NCBI GenBank assembly: GCA_963817635.1
Contig: CAWFPR010000027.1
Span: forward strand, 130,685-194,684
Reading direction: 5' to 3'
Length of the DNA: 64,000 bases
Source: CAWFPR01 sp963817635
GTDB lineage: Bacteria > Acidobacteriota > Vicinamibacteria > Vicinamibacterales > 2-12-FULL-66-21
Under the pieces are notes generated by a model. It did no database searches. It saw only the letters and a list, made by a program, of their open reading frames with translations, and was not told the DNA's origin. Position numbers and translations under genes: made by a program. Shown piece by piece: positions 38,104-47,095 of the stretch (position 1 is its first letter; every line of letters begins with the position of its first letter).

Positions 38104-40587
38104 ATGCCGCGACTATTTCGCCTCGTCTCGATGGCCATCGCTGCCGCAGCCGCGACCGCGCTGGCGGCGCCGCTGGCGCAGACACCGTCCGCACCGACCG
38201 AGGAGTGGCCGCGCTGGCGGGGGGCCGCGTTCGATGGCAGGGCCAACACGACGGGCCACCTGCTCGCGAAGCCATTCGAACTGCGCGTCCGGTGGACGCG
38301 ATCCCTGGGGGCTGGCTACTCGGGTATCGCGGTTGCCGGGGGCCATGCGGTCACGCTTTTTTCCGACGGGACACGCGATTTCGTCGCCAGTCTGGCGGCC
38401 GATACGGGCGTCGAGGAGTGGCGGGTCCCGCTCGGCGCGGCGTTTCCCGGGAAGGACGGTTCAGCCGGCGGACCCGTCTCGACGCCAGCGATCGACGAAG
38501 GGGTCGCCTATGCGCTCGGCCCGCACGGCACGCTGGTCGCCGTGCGGATCGATACCGGCCGGCCGTTGTGGACGAGGCACATCGCGGACGAACTCGGCGC
38601 GATCGAGCCGCACTGGGGCTTCACCTCCTCGCCGCTGATCGCCGGCGATCTCGTCATCGTCCTGACGGGCGGCTCGTCGAACAACGCGGTCACGGCGTTC
38701 GACAAGCGGACCGGCGCAACCGCCTGGCAGGCCGCTTCGGACGTCGCGAGCTACCAGTCGCCGATGCTCGCCCGTATCGACGGCGCCGACCGCATCGTCG
38801 TCGGCGGCGACCAGTATCTCTTCGCGCTCGATCCGCGGACGGGACGCGAGCTGTGGCATTACGAGCACGGCGGGCGAGGATTCTTCGCGAAAATCATCAA
38901 CCCGGTCGTGCTGGGCCCGGATGCGCTGTTCCTGACGTATCGGCCGGACGAGTCAATCCTCCTGCGGACGTCCGGCGCGCCGGCGGTCGGCTGGTCCACA
39001 CGTGATCTGAAGTTGAACTACGCCACGCCCGTCACCTACGACGGGCTGGTGTTCGGGTATTCGGGGACGTTTCTGAGCTGCGTGGACGCGAAGAGCGGCG
39101 CCTTCAGGTGGCGCTCGCGCGCGCCCGGGGACGGCTTTCCGATCGTCGTGGACGACCACCTCGTGGTGCTGACGAAGGAGGGGCGCCTCTCGGTGGCTGC
39201 CGCCTCGGCGACGGGCTATGTCGAAGAGGCCTCGCTCGACGTCTTCGATCGGCTGGTCTGGACGCCCCCGTCGTTCGCGCGCGGACGGGTCTACGCGCGC
39301 GATTCGTACGACCGGATCGCCGCCATCGACATCGTCCCCTCCTCGCGGGCGACCGATCCGTCGGCCGCCGACGCCGGCGCCGGCACGCTGCCCGGATCGA
39401 AGTTCGCGAGGTGGATTGACGACGTGCGGCGATCGGCCGATCGCGACGCGGCGATTTCGAAGTGGCTCGAGGCGCAGGCATCGTTTCCGGTCATCGAGGG
39501 AGATTCCGCCGTCCACTTCGTCTACCGCGGACAGGCCACGGACCTGGTGGTGGTCGGCGACATGCTGGAGACCGGGCACTCGCTGCCGATGCATCGCGTC
39601 GCGGACACGGACTTCTACTACGCCTCCTTCACGCTCGCGCCGGATGCACGTATCGCGTATCAGTTCATCCGCAACCTCGGGCAGGCCGAGCCGGATTCGC
39701 GCAATCCGATCCGGGCCGCGTCGTTGAACTACGGCGGCGAGGCATCGGTGCTGCTGATGCCGAAGGCCGCGGCCCTGCCTCCACCGCCGGCGCCGCTCGG
39801 CGGCCGCATCGTCGATCTGGCAATCGACAATCCCGTCGTCACATCCAGTTCTCTGCGCTGGGGAGGCCAGCGTCCCGTCCACGTCTACCTGCCGCCCGGG
39901 TACGACACATCCGGCGCGCGCCGCTATCCGGCCGTCTATGTGCTCTACGGTGCCCAGATGCTGAAGGACGGGCGGCTCGACGCGGCAATCGATCGGGAAA
40001 TCGGCTCGACGCTGCCTCCGATGATCGCGGTGTTCGTCGAATCGACCAACGCCTATGAGTACGCGCGGACGTTTCGCGACGCGCACATCCACATGCTCGA
40101 GACCCAGATCGTACCGCTCATCGACGGCCGGTTCCGGACGATGGCGGATTCCCGCCAGCGCGTGATCCTCGGAGCGGACGAGGGAGGGTTTGCGGCGGTG
40201 GAGGCGGCGCTGCGCCTGCCGCAGTTGTTCGGCGGCGCGGTTGCGCACTCGCTGTTCCCCCTGTCGAAGGGCGGCGAGCAGCTGCTGGCGCTCGTCGATC
40301 GGTCCACGACCACGACCCAGCGTTTTTATGTGGACTGGGGCCGCTACGACCCCCATCGGAGCAGCGATCTGCTCGATGTCCCCGGGTTCAGCCGCGCGCT
40401 TCACGCCCGGCTCGCCGCGCGCGGGTACACGGTGAGCGGAGGGGAACGGGCGGACGGATCGCTGCTGCCCTTCTGGACGGAGCGATCGATCGCCGGGCTG
40501 CGGGCCCTGTTCCCGGACGGCGGGTCCCGCGGCCGCCAGACACCCGGAGACCGCGCTTCGTCCCAGCCGGCTGCGGTCCGCCACTAA
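38104..40587 (+). CDS. PQQ-type beta-propeller fused to an esterase-like domain lacking its nucleophile
   Basis: This is an 827-residue secreted protein (signal peptide AIAAAAATALAAPLA). Residues about 35-420 form a PQQ/BamB-like propeller (EEWPRWRG, then repeated blades such as VAVRIDTGRPLWTRHI). Residues about 475-560 resemble the N-terminal immunoglobulin-like domain of enterochelin esterases (FVYRGQATDLVVVGDM, NPIRAA). Residues about 590-800 are an esterase-D-like alpha/beta fold (RPVHVYLPPGYD, YPAVYVLYGAQ). At the nucleophile elbow the sequence is ILGADEGG, with Asp692 where Ser is expected. The C-terminal GGERADGSLLPFW lacks the usual catalytic His. The esterase part is therefore probably inactive and may be a binding module. 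Confidence 0.8.
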   Translation: MPRLFRLVSMAIAAAAATALAAPLAQTPSAPTEEWPRWRGAAFDGRANTTGHLLAKPFELRVRWTRSLGAGYSGIAVAGGHAVTLFSDGTRDFVASLAADTGVEEWRVPLGAAFPGKDGSAGGPVSTPAIDEGVAYALGPHGTLVAVRIDTGRPLWTRHIADELGAIEPHWGFTSSPLIAGDLVIVLTGGSSNNAVTAFDKRTGATAWQAASDVASYQSPMLARIDGADRIVVGGDQYLFALDPRTGRELWHYEHGGRGFFAKIINPVVLGPDALFLTYRPDESILLRTSGAPAVGWSTRDLKLNYATPVTYDGLVFGYSGTFLSCVDAKSGAFRWRSRAPGDGFPIVVDDHLVVLTKEGRLSVAAASATGYVEEASLDVFDRLVWTPPSFARGRVYARDSYDRIAAIDIVPSSRATDPSAADAGAGTLPGSKFARWIDDVRRSADRDAAISKWLEAQASFPVIEGDSAVHFVYRGQATDLVVVGDMLETGHSLPMHRVADTDFYYASFTLAPDARIAYQFIRNLGQAEPDSRNPIRAASLNYGGEASVLLMPKAAALPPPPAPLGGRIVDLAIDNPVVTSSSLRWGGQRPVHVYLPPGYDTSGARRYPAVYVLYGAQMLKDGRLDAAIDREIGSTLPPMIAVFVESTNAYEYARTFRDAHIHMLETQIVPLIDGRFRTMADSRQRVILGADEGGFAAVEAALRLPQLFGGAVAHSLFPLSKGGEQLLALVDRSTTTTQRFYVDWGRYDPHRSSDLLDVPGFSRALHARLAARGYTVSGGERADGSLLPFWTERSIAGLRALFPDGGSRGRQTPGDRASSQPAAVRH

Positions 40588-40616
40588 TCGGCGGCCCAGC
40601 TGGCAGTCAGGTCCTA

Positions 40617-40640
40617 CGCTGGTGTCGCAGAACACCAGCG
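40617..40640. promoter_or_regulatory. Perfect inverted repeat abutting the AraC start codon
   Basis: CGCTGGTGT (40617-40625) and ACACCAGCG (40632-40640) form 9-bp arms around a 6-nt loop, ending one base before ATG 40641. It could be an autoregulatory operator or an RNA hairpin at the translation start; no SD is visible. Confidence 0.5.
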
Positions 40641-41510
40641 ATGTTGTCTCCCGCAACGGCGCCACTCGTCCTTCGCCACCGGGTTGGCGGCTATTCGGCG
40701 TACGAACCGTCGCCCGACCTGGCGCACGCGATCGAGAACTTCTGGACTTATGCCCTCCCTCGGGATTTCTCGCGGCCCGAAGGCGCCATGCACCGCGTCC
40801 TGCCGGATCCGTCGCTGAGCATCGCCTTCTCCTGCTGTCGTGACGCCACCGGCGCGCCGTCGGACGCACGCGTGCTCCTCGTCGGAGAGAAGACGAGACC
40901 GACAGTCTTCTCGTACGATCGACGCCGCGAGATCGCGGCCGTCCGCGTGAAGGTCGAGTGGGTCGAGCCGCTGATCGGCGTGCGTCCGAACGAACACCAG
41001 GACGCCGACGTCGATCTCGGTTGCGTCGTCCCCGTGCTCGCGCGCGAGCTTCTCGACAGCCTCGCGCGCACGCGATCGGCGGGCGGCGCGATCGAGACGC
41101 TGCGGGCCGCGCTCGTGGCGAGGAGGAACGATGTGCCGGATCTGCGTCACGCCGTCGTGACCGACGCGCTCAATCTGGTGCGCGACTCGCACGGATGCTG
41201 CCCTGTAGACAGGATCGCGACCCGCACCGGATTCTCGGCCAGGCACCTGCGTCGCCTTGTCACCGATGCGGTGGGGATTTCGTTGAAGAGCTTCGCGCGG
41301 ACCACGCGATTCGTGACCGCGATTGCGGCCGCCGACGGCGTGGAGCGTCCCCACTGGGCGCGGATTGCCGCGGACACGGGCTTCTTCGACCAATCGCACC
41401 TGGTTCGCGAGTGTCAGGACATCTGCGGCATGACGCCGGTTGAACTCTATCGTGAGCGGCGCGCCCAGGTGGTTGCGCCGGAGGCCGCGCCGGGCGTCAC
41501 GGTCGCGTAG
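40641..41510 (+). CDS. AraC-family transcriptional regulator
   Basis: This 289-residue regulator has a DUF6597-like N-terminal half (YEPSPDLAHAIENFWTY). The C-terminal AraC double helix-turn-helix has VDRIATRTGFSARHLRRLV as first helix pair and RIAADTGFFDQSHLVRECQ as second, ending with the typical GMTPVELYRERR. The N-terminal half probably senses a small molecule. The target is unknown; its own promoter carries a palindrome. The gene ends exactly where the convergent MBL gene ends. Confidence 0.92.
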   Translation: MLSPATAPLVLRHRVGGYSAYEPSPDLAHAIENFWTYALPRDFSRPEGAMHRVLPDPSLSIAFSCCRDATGAPSDARVLLVGEKTRPTVFSYDRRREIAAVRVKVEWVEPLIGVRPNEHQDADVDLGCVVPVLARELLDSLARTRSAGGAIETLRAALVARRNDVPDLRHAVVTDALNLVRDSHGCCPVDRIATRTGFSARHLRRLVTDAVGISLKSFARTTRFVTAIAAADGVERPHWARIAADTGFFDQSHLVRECQDICGMTPVELYRERRAQVVAPEAAPGVTVA

Positions 41511-42405
41511 TCAGTAGACGTCGAGGTCGTGCGCGATTGCAACGCGGCCGGCGTAGCCGCCCTCGCGGATCCCCGCCAGCAGCTCCTCGTCCGTGCCGCC
41601 CATGCGCAGCACGTGGTACAGGACGAGCAATCCGGGCTGCACCCGCGCCGCGAGCCGGCCGAGCTCCACGTTCGACGTGTGGAACTCGCGCATGTACTCG
41701 AGGCCAGAATTCCCCGCCCGGCCGGTTCTCGGGCTTGACGCGCGCGGCGTCGTAGACCTCGTGAATCAGCACGTCGGAACCCTTCGCCGCCTGGACGAGC
41801 GCCTCTGTCGGGGACGTGTCGCCGGATATCGTGATGGTCTTCCCCGGCGTATCGAACCGGTACGCGAAAGCGCGCCAGTCGCCGTGCTTCACGCCAATCG
41901 CCGTGACGCGCACGCCTTCCTTGTCGTAAATCACGCCGGGCGCGATTTCACGCGCATCGACCTTCAGCCACGCCTCGGTTTCCCGTTCGAGGCCCTTGAT
42001 CCGGATGTCGAGATCCTCGCGCCATGTGTCCATGATGCGATCCGTCATGCGCTTCAGGCCCGGAGGACCGAACACGAGCAGCGGCTCGCGGCGTCCCATG
42101 ATCCAGGTCGTGAAGATCACATCCGGATAGCCGAGGGTGTGGTCGGAATGGAGGTGGGTGATGAAGGTCGCCTCGACCTGCTTGATGCGCGGGAATCCCG
42201 CCGCGGCGAGCTGGCGCGTCACCCCCGCGCCGGCATCGACAAGGAACAGCCGCGACCCGATGGCGATCGCCGTGGCCGGCCCCTGCGCCTGAGGATCCGG
42301 GACGGGCGACCCGGTGCCGAGCATAATCACCCGAGCGCTCGCGGGCGCGGCGGCCTGCCCGCCAAGCGCCAGCACACTCGCCACAAGCAGTGAAAACCAT
42401 CCCAT
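41511..42405 (-). CDS. Secreted MBL-fold hydrolase (RNase Z/arylsulfatase-like), frameshifted
   Basis: This protein of about 298 residues has a signal peptide (MGWFSLLVASVLALGGQAAA). The N-terminal strand ARVIMLGTGSPVPDP and the zinc motif FITHLHSDHTLGYPD match the RNase Z-like branch. ITISGDTSPTEAL gives the bridging Asp, and the last His lies in IHEVYD and REFHTS. The frame breaks near 41705; the true C-terminus (FHTSNVELGRLAARVQ...) ends at 41511. Because it is exported, tRNA processing is unlikely; a phosphodiesterase or lactonase role is more plausible. It follows the PQQ gene on the same strand. Confidence 0.82.
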
Positions 42406-42458
42406 GCGCACCGCCCTCCGTGACCGACCCGCGAGCGCAGCGAGCCCCCCGACTGACC

Positions 42459-43771
42459 CTATTCTCCGATGCAGGTACAGGTACTTGTATCCCCGCATGT
42501 AGATGTCGCTTCCGACCAGCGCCGGAGACGCGTCGAAGCCGTCGGACAGGTGATTTTCCGCAAGCACCTCGAACGCCGGCGCATTCCTGATCACCACCGT
42601 CACGCCGTCGCGCGCCGTGATGTACACGCGGCCCGCCGCGCCAACCGGAGAGGCGAAGACCTCCGGGGCATGCTCCAGCCGCTGGAGCTGGAAGTGCGGT
42701 GCGCCCGTCTTCGCGTCGTAGGCCGACAGGATGCCGGTGTTTGTCTTGAGCAGGTAGATGATGCCGCCGAACAGCAGCGGTGACGGCACGTACGGGGTAT
42801 CGCGATTGAGGGTCCAGACGATGGCGTCGGTGCCGGTGAGGTCCCCGTTTCGCGCCGGCAAGCCGGATGGCCTTCAGGCTGTTCCCGCGGAATCCGCTGG
42901 TCAAGTAGACGAGGCCGTCGCCCGCCACCGGCGACGGAATCGGGTTCATGGTCAGGCCGGGCGCGTGCCACACGAGTTCGCCCGTCTCGAGATCGTAGCT
43001 GCGCACGCGGTTCATGCCGGCCGTGACGACCTGGGCGCGGCCGCCGCTTTCGACGATGAGCGGCGTGGCCCAGGAGTCGATCTCGTCGCGTTTCTGGCGC
43101 CAGAGCTCCTCGCCGGTGCGCTTGTCGAGCGCGATGATGAACGACTCCCCCTGATGGTCCCACACCACGACGAGGCGGTTGCCGTGCAGCGCGGGCGTGC
43201 TCCCCTCGCCGAACTGGTTGCGCATCCGCTTGTCGCCAAGGTCCTTTTGCCAGACCGGCCGGCCGTCCATGTCGAAGGCGTACAGCCCCTCGGACTCGAA
43301 CGACGCGATTACGTGCTCGCCGTCGGTCACCGCGGAACTCGACGCCCACGTGCCGTTCTCGGGGTGCGATGCCTCGTGCGGCGCCTCTTCGCGTGCGACG
43401 CGCTCCCAGAGGGTCCTGCCCGTGCGCCGATCGATCGCGAGCACGACGAACTTGTGCGGCACCGGCTGCGCGCCGCGCGGGGCGTGCGACGCGTCTGGCG
43501 CGACACCCACCGGCACGGCGGTCAGCAGGAAGAGGCGGTCACCCCAGACGACCGGCGACGCCGATCCGCGTCCGGGAATCTCGACCTTCCACTTGATGTT
43601 CTTCGTGTCGCTCCATTCGAGCGGAGGAGTGGCGGTCGGCGAAGCGCCCGTCGCGAGCGGACCGCGCCACTCGGGCCAGAACTGGTCGGCGCGGGTCGGC
43701 GCCTGTGCGGCGAGGGATCCCAGGAGCAGCGGCAGGGCCGCGGCGGGAAGCGCCAATCGTGAGTAACCCAT
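42459..43771 (-). CDS. PQQ-binding-like (BamB-type) beta-propeller protein, two frameshifts
   Basis: This exported propeller protein of about 437 residues has a signal peptide (LALPAAALPLLLGSLAAQ) and starts with the family marker FWPEWRGPLATG. Blades repeat the pattern VLAIDRRTGRTLWER and IALDKRTGEELWRQ. The frame breaks near 42853, then continues GDLTGTDAIVWTLNRDTP. A second break near 42473 (an extra C) hides the natural end KYLYCIGE with stop 42459-42461 and makes the frame run into the next gene. The MBL-fold gene follows by 53 bp. Related proteins act as scaffolds or dehydrogenases; no PQQ ligands are evident. Confidence 0.85.
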
Positions 43772-43802
43772 GCGGGTGGAATATCACGATCGGCTGCCAG
43801 TT

Positions 43803-43856
43803 GCCAGCTTCCAGCTTCCAGCGCGGAGGAGGACGGCTGGAAGACTGGAAGCTGGC
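43803..43856 (-). terminator. Long imperfect hairpin built from CTTCCAG heptamers
   Basis: A 19-nt arm (43803-43821, units CTTCCAG) pairs with its complement at 43837-43856 (units CTGGAAG) with one bulged base and a 15-nt loop. It lies between the PEGA gene and the downstream PQQ gene on the minus strand and could end or attenuate transcription. There is no T-run, so rho-independent termination is uncertain. Confidence 0.45.
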
Positions 43857-43868
43857 TGCTGCCGGGAG

Positions 43869-44744
43869 CTACTGACCTCGCGGAAGACTTACGTTCAGCG
43901 GCGACGTGCGGCCCCGCCGAACCTGGACGTCCGCGCTATACGCCTTGTACCCGTCGAGCGTGATCTCGACGTGATGCGTGCCTTCGGCGAGATCGACCAG
44001 CAGGCGGCTTTCGCCCTCGGGGGTCTGCCAGCGCTCGCCGTCGATCCGGATCTCGGCCCCTGCCGGCTGCACGCGGATCGCGAGCGTCCCGAAGTCGGAC
44101 GCTGCTTCGGCAGGCGGTGGCATGTCGGGTTCGACCCGTTCGCGCATTGGTGGCGCAGGCCGTCCGTACATCGGCGGCTGACCCCGTTCGGCCGGCTCGG
44201 TGGCGCTCGGCGTCGGCCGCGGTTCCGGCGCCTCGCCGGCCGGCACCGGCTGCATCACGTCCTTGATGTGGTACGACTCCCCGGGCCTGAAGAGCATCTT
44301 CTGCTGAATGGTCCGGTAGCCCTGGGAGTAGATGGAGACTTCATGTTCGCCGTAGGGCACGCGAAGCCGCTGGAACACGCCGTCGAAATCGTCAACGGTC
44401 CCGACCAGATAACCGTCCAGATACACCTCGGCCTGCTTCGGTTGCACCTGGATGCGCAGGTCCGAGCCGGGTTCGTAGTTGTAGTAGCGCGGATAGTAGT
44501 ACGGCGGGTAGGGGTACTGATATCCCCAGCCGTACCAACCGCCCAGGCCCCAGGAGTAGGGGGAGTAGAACGGCGAATAGTATCCGCGGTAGTAGGGCGC
44601 GCCATAGACGACCACCGCTGTGCGGCCGGCCGGCCTGCTGGCCACGTGTCCGCGGCGCTGCGGCGCCGCCTCGGCCGGCCACGCCGTCAGGACCGCCAGA
44701 GCCACCGCGGCCGCGAAAATGATGAACCGATTTTTCCGAGTCAC
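43869..44744 (-). CDS. Exported protein with two PEGA domains
   Basis: This 291-residue protein starts at GTG 44744, chosen for the GGAGG located 6 nt upstream and because the signal peptide (FIIFAAAVALAVLTAWPAEA) then sits at the N-terminus. A Tyr/Gly/Pro-rich linker (YYRGYYSPFYSPYSWGLGGW) is followed by a first PEGA-like domain (AEVYLDGYLVGTVDDFDGVFQRLRV in part), a Pro/Glu linker and a second PEGA domain near the C-terminus (AEIRIDGERWQTPEGE, then HHVEITLDGYKAY). PEGA modules bind surface polysaccharide or peptidoglycan. The product is probably periplasmic or surface-attached. Confidence 0.85.
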   Translation of the reverse strand: MTRKNRFIIFAAAVALAVLTAWPAEAAPQRRGHVASRPAGRTAVVVYGAPYYRGYYSPFYSPYSWGLGGWYGWGYQYPYPPYYYPRYYNYEPGSDLRIQVQPKQAEVYLDGYLVGTVDDFDGVFQRLRVPYGEHEVSIYSQGYRTIQQKMLFRPGESYHIKDVMQPVPAGEAPEPRPTPSATEPAERGQPPMYGRPAPPMRERVEPDMPPPAEAASDFGTLAIRVQPAGAEIRIDGERWQTPEGESRLLVDLAEGTHHVEITLDGYKAYSADVQVRRGRTSPLNVSLPRGQ

Positions 44745-45001
44745 CGGACCCTCCGATTTGGCAGGCACCTGTGTGTGGAGCAATGACGATGCCATGGTCG
44801 AGGTCCTGATTCCGGCCTGATTTCGCGATCCGGCGCATGCGCGCCGTCATCGCGGGAGCACACCTGTGGCGCCGGGGGGACATCACCACCGCGGGTCGTC
44901 ACCGGCGACGGCACGGGTATCAACCGGTCGAGCCGCACGAGCCGACGGCCTTGCCACGAAGAGACACGAAGCGATTGCCGTGGGCCCGTGTGGCGATGCG
45001 C

Positions 45002-46244
45002 TCAGCGGCGGAGCGGGCCCGACGGCATCAGCGGACTGCTGGCCGACGTCGTGGCCGACGAGCTCGCGCCGCCCGGCAGCGTGACGCGCGTCACCACGAG
45101 GGCGCCCGCATCGAGCGCGCCATCGAGCAGTTCCGTGTTCACGCCGTCGCTGACGCCCGTGCGGACCGGCACGGCGCGGATCGCGCCGTCCGCCTGCACC
45201 CAGACCGCGGACGCGGCTTTCCGCGATCCGCCGGACGTGCCCACCGCGCCGGCCGGGGCGGTTTTGAGCCCGAGCAGGGTCGCGATCTCGTCGGTCGGAC
45301 GGAAATGCAGAGCGGCATTCGGGACGCGCAGGACGTCGTCGCGCCGCGACACCTCGACCGTCACGTTCGCCGTCATGCCGGGCTTCAGCTCGAGCGACGG
45401 GTTCGGCGCGTTGATCATCGCCGCGTAGGTCACGACGTTCGACTCCACCGTCGGGTTCAGCCGCACCTGCGCCACGGTGCCCGTGAAGCGCTGCTGCGGA
45501 TAGGCATCGACCGTAAAGGTCACGTGCTGCCCCTGAGCGATCTGTCCCACGTCGGACTCGTCGATGCTCGCGCTCACCTGCATCTCCGCGAGGTCGGCCG
45601 CAATCAGGAACAGCGTCGGTGCCTGGAGGCTTGCCGCCACCGTCTGGCCGACGTCCACGTTGCGGGCAATGACGATGCCGTCGATCGGCGAGGTGATCAC
45701 CGTCTTCTCCATGTTGACCTGCGCCTGCCGGAGCGAGGCGCGCGCCTGCGTGACGGCAGCCGCCGCGGATCGCACCTGCGCGACGAACGACTCCTGGTTG
45801 ACCGACGCGGTGTCGAGATCGGTAGTCCGGAATCAGCTGGCGCGCGGCGAGCTGGCGCGCGCGTTCCAGCTTGACGCCGCTGTCGGCCAGGCCAACCTGC
45901 AGGCGCTGCTGGTCCGCCTCGGCGCGAACGAGATTCGCCTCCGCCTGCTCGACCGCGCTCCTGAAGAGCGACGGCTCGAGCCGCGCGAGCACCTGCCCCT
46001 TCTTCACGATCGAGTTGAAGTCGGCGTTCATCGACTCGACGATGCCCGAAACCTGCGTGCCGACTTCGACCGTCGTGACCGGCTCGAGCGTGCCGGAGGC
46101 CGAGATGTTGTTCACGATGGCTCCCCGCGTGACCTCGCTCGTGACAATCGCCGGTTCGCCCGCGGGCCGGCGGGAATAGAACGCGCCAGCCGTGAGTCCC
46201 GTGAGGACGGCGAGCGCGATGACGAGTGCGACTTTGTGCTTCAT
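45002..46244 (-). CDS. MacA/HlyD-type periplasmic adaptor of an efflux pump, frameshifted
   Basis: This protein of about 413 residues starts at ATG 46244 with AGAGG upstream and an N-terminal membrane anchor (VALVIALAVLTGLTAGAF). The lipoyl half-motifs are VEVGTQVSGIVESMNADFNS and ITSPIDGIVIARNVDVGQTV, flanking a coiled-coil hairpin. The beta-barrel part follows (VDAYPQQRFTGTVAQVRL). The frame breaks near 45825 within the hairpin. Adaptors of this kind link MacB-type transporters to TolC. No macB or tolC lies next to it; the ADOP permeases are 18 kb away. Confidence 0.88.
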
Positions 46245-46342
46245 GATGTGCCTCTGCACTTCGTAGACGCAGCCTCTATGGCGAGGCTGCGTCCGCCGTG
46301 TGACAAATCGATGGCTTCCTGCCCCGCCCGGGCGCGCGGCGC

Positions 46343-46348
46343 TACACT
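46343..46348 (+). promoter_or_regulatory. -10-like hexamer of the response regulator gene
   Basis: TACACT ends 6 nt before GTG 46355. Transcription would begin at or next to the start codon, so a leaderless mRNA is likely. Confidence 0.45.
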
Positions 46349-46354
46349 GTTCTC

Positions 46355-47095
46355 GTGACCCAGAATCAGGACCCCGGCCCGGAGCCAGCCTCGCGCGGAC
46401 GCGTGCTCGTTGTCGAGGACGACCAGAACATCCGCGACCTGGTCGTGCTGCACCTGGGCCTCGAGGGGCTGACGGGCGTGGGAGCCGCCGACGGCAACGA
46501 GGGCCTCGCGCTCGCCAAAGCCGAGCCGTTCGATCTCATCGTGCTCGACGTGATGCTGCCGGGGCTCGACGGGATCACGGTGTGCCGGGCCATCCGGCGC
46601 GATTCCCGCAACGGCGACGTGCCGATCCTGATGCTGACCGCCCGCCGTGAGGAGTCGGACAAGGTGCTCGGCCTCGAGAGCGGCGCGGACGACTACCTGA
46701 CCAAGCCGTTCGGCATCCGCGAATTCGTCGCGCGCGTGCGGGCGCTCCTGCGCCGGCGGTGGACGCGGCCGTCGGGCGCGCCGGGACACAGCGCGGCGGT
46801 GGTCGCCGGCGACCTGATCGTGGATCCCGCGCGCCGCCACGCGCGGCTGGGCGATCGCGAGATCGATCTCACCGCGCACGAGTTCGAGCTGCTGTACCTC
46901 CTCGCGAGCAACAAGGGGATCGTCTTCAGCCGCGAGGCCCTGATGGGCCGCGTGTGGGGCGACGACACGCACATCACCGAACGAAGCGTGGACACGCTCG
47001 TCAAGCGCGTGCGCCGCAAGATCGAGATCGACCCGGCCGAGCCGCAGTACATCCTGACGGTCTGGGGCACGGGGTACAAGTTCGCCGATGTCTAA
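46355..47095 (+). CDS. OmpR/PhoB-family response regulator
   Basis: This is a 246-residue two-domain regulator. The receiver domain has acidic residues EDD (21-23), phosphoacceptor Asp65 (LIVLDVMLPG), Thr in MLTARR and Lys in DYLTKPFG. The C-terminal winged helix has DLTAHEFELLYLLASN, REALMGRVWGDD and RSVDTLVKRVRRKIE, ending in the hairpin VWGTGYKF. GTG 46355 is the start. It overlaps the histidine kinase start by 8 bp, forming a classic pair. It is divergent from the MacA adaptor and upstream of the TonB receptor; either could be a target. Confidence 0.96.
   Translation: MTQNQDPGPEPASRGRVLVVEDDQNIRDLVVLHLGLEGLTGVGAADGNEGLALAKAEPFDLIVLDVMLPGLDGITVCRAIRRDSRNGDVPILMLTARREESDKVLGLESGADDYLTKPFGIREFVARVRALLRRRWTRPSGAPGHSAAVVAGDLIVDPARRHARLGDREIDLTAHEFELLYLLASNKGIVFSREALMGRVWGDDTHITERSVDTLVKRVRRKIEIDPAEPQYILTVWGTGYKFADV

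Noticed and set aside
38953..40869. 638-residue open frame antisense to the propeller-esterase gene
   Set aside because: Shadow of a conserved fusion protein; no signal peptide or domain.
44745..45001. Possible small gene between PEGA and MacA genes
   Set aside because: No frame with plausible start, composition or motif; only a short CACGAAG-type duplication is visible.
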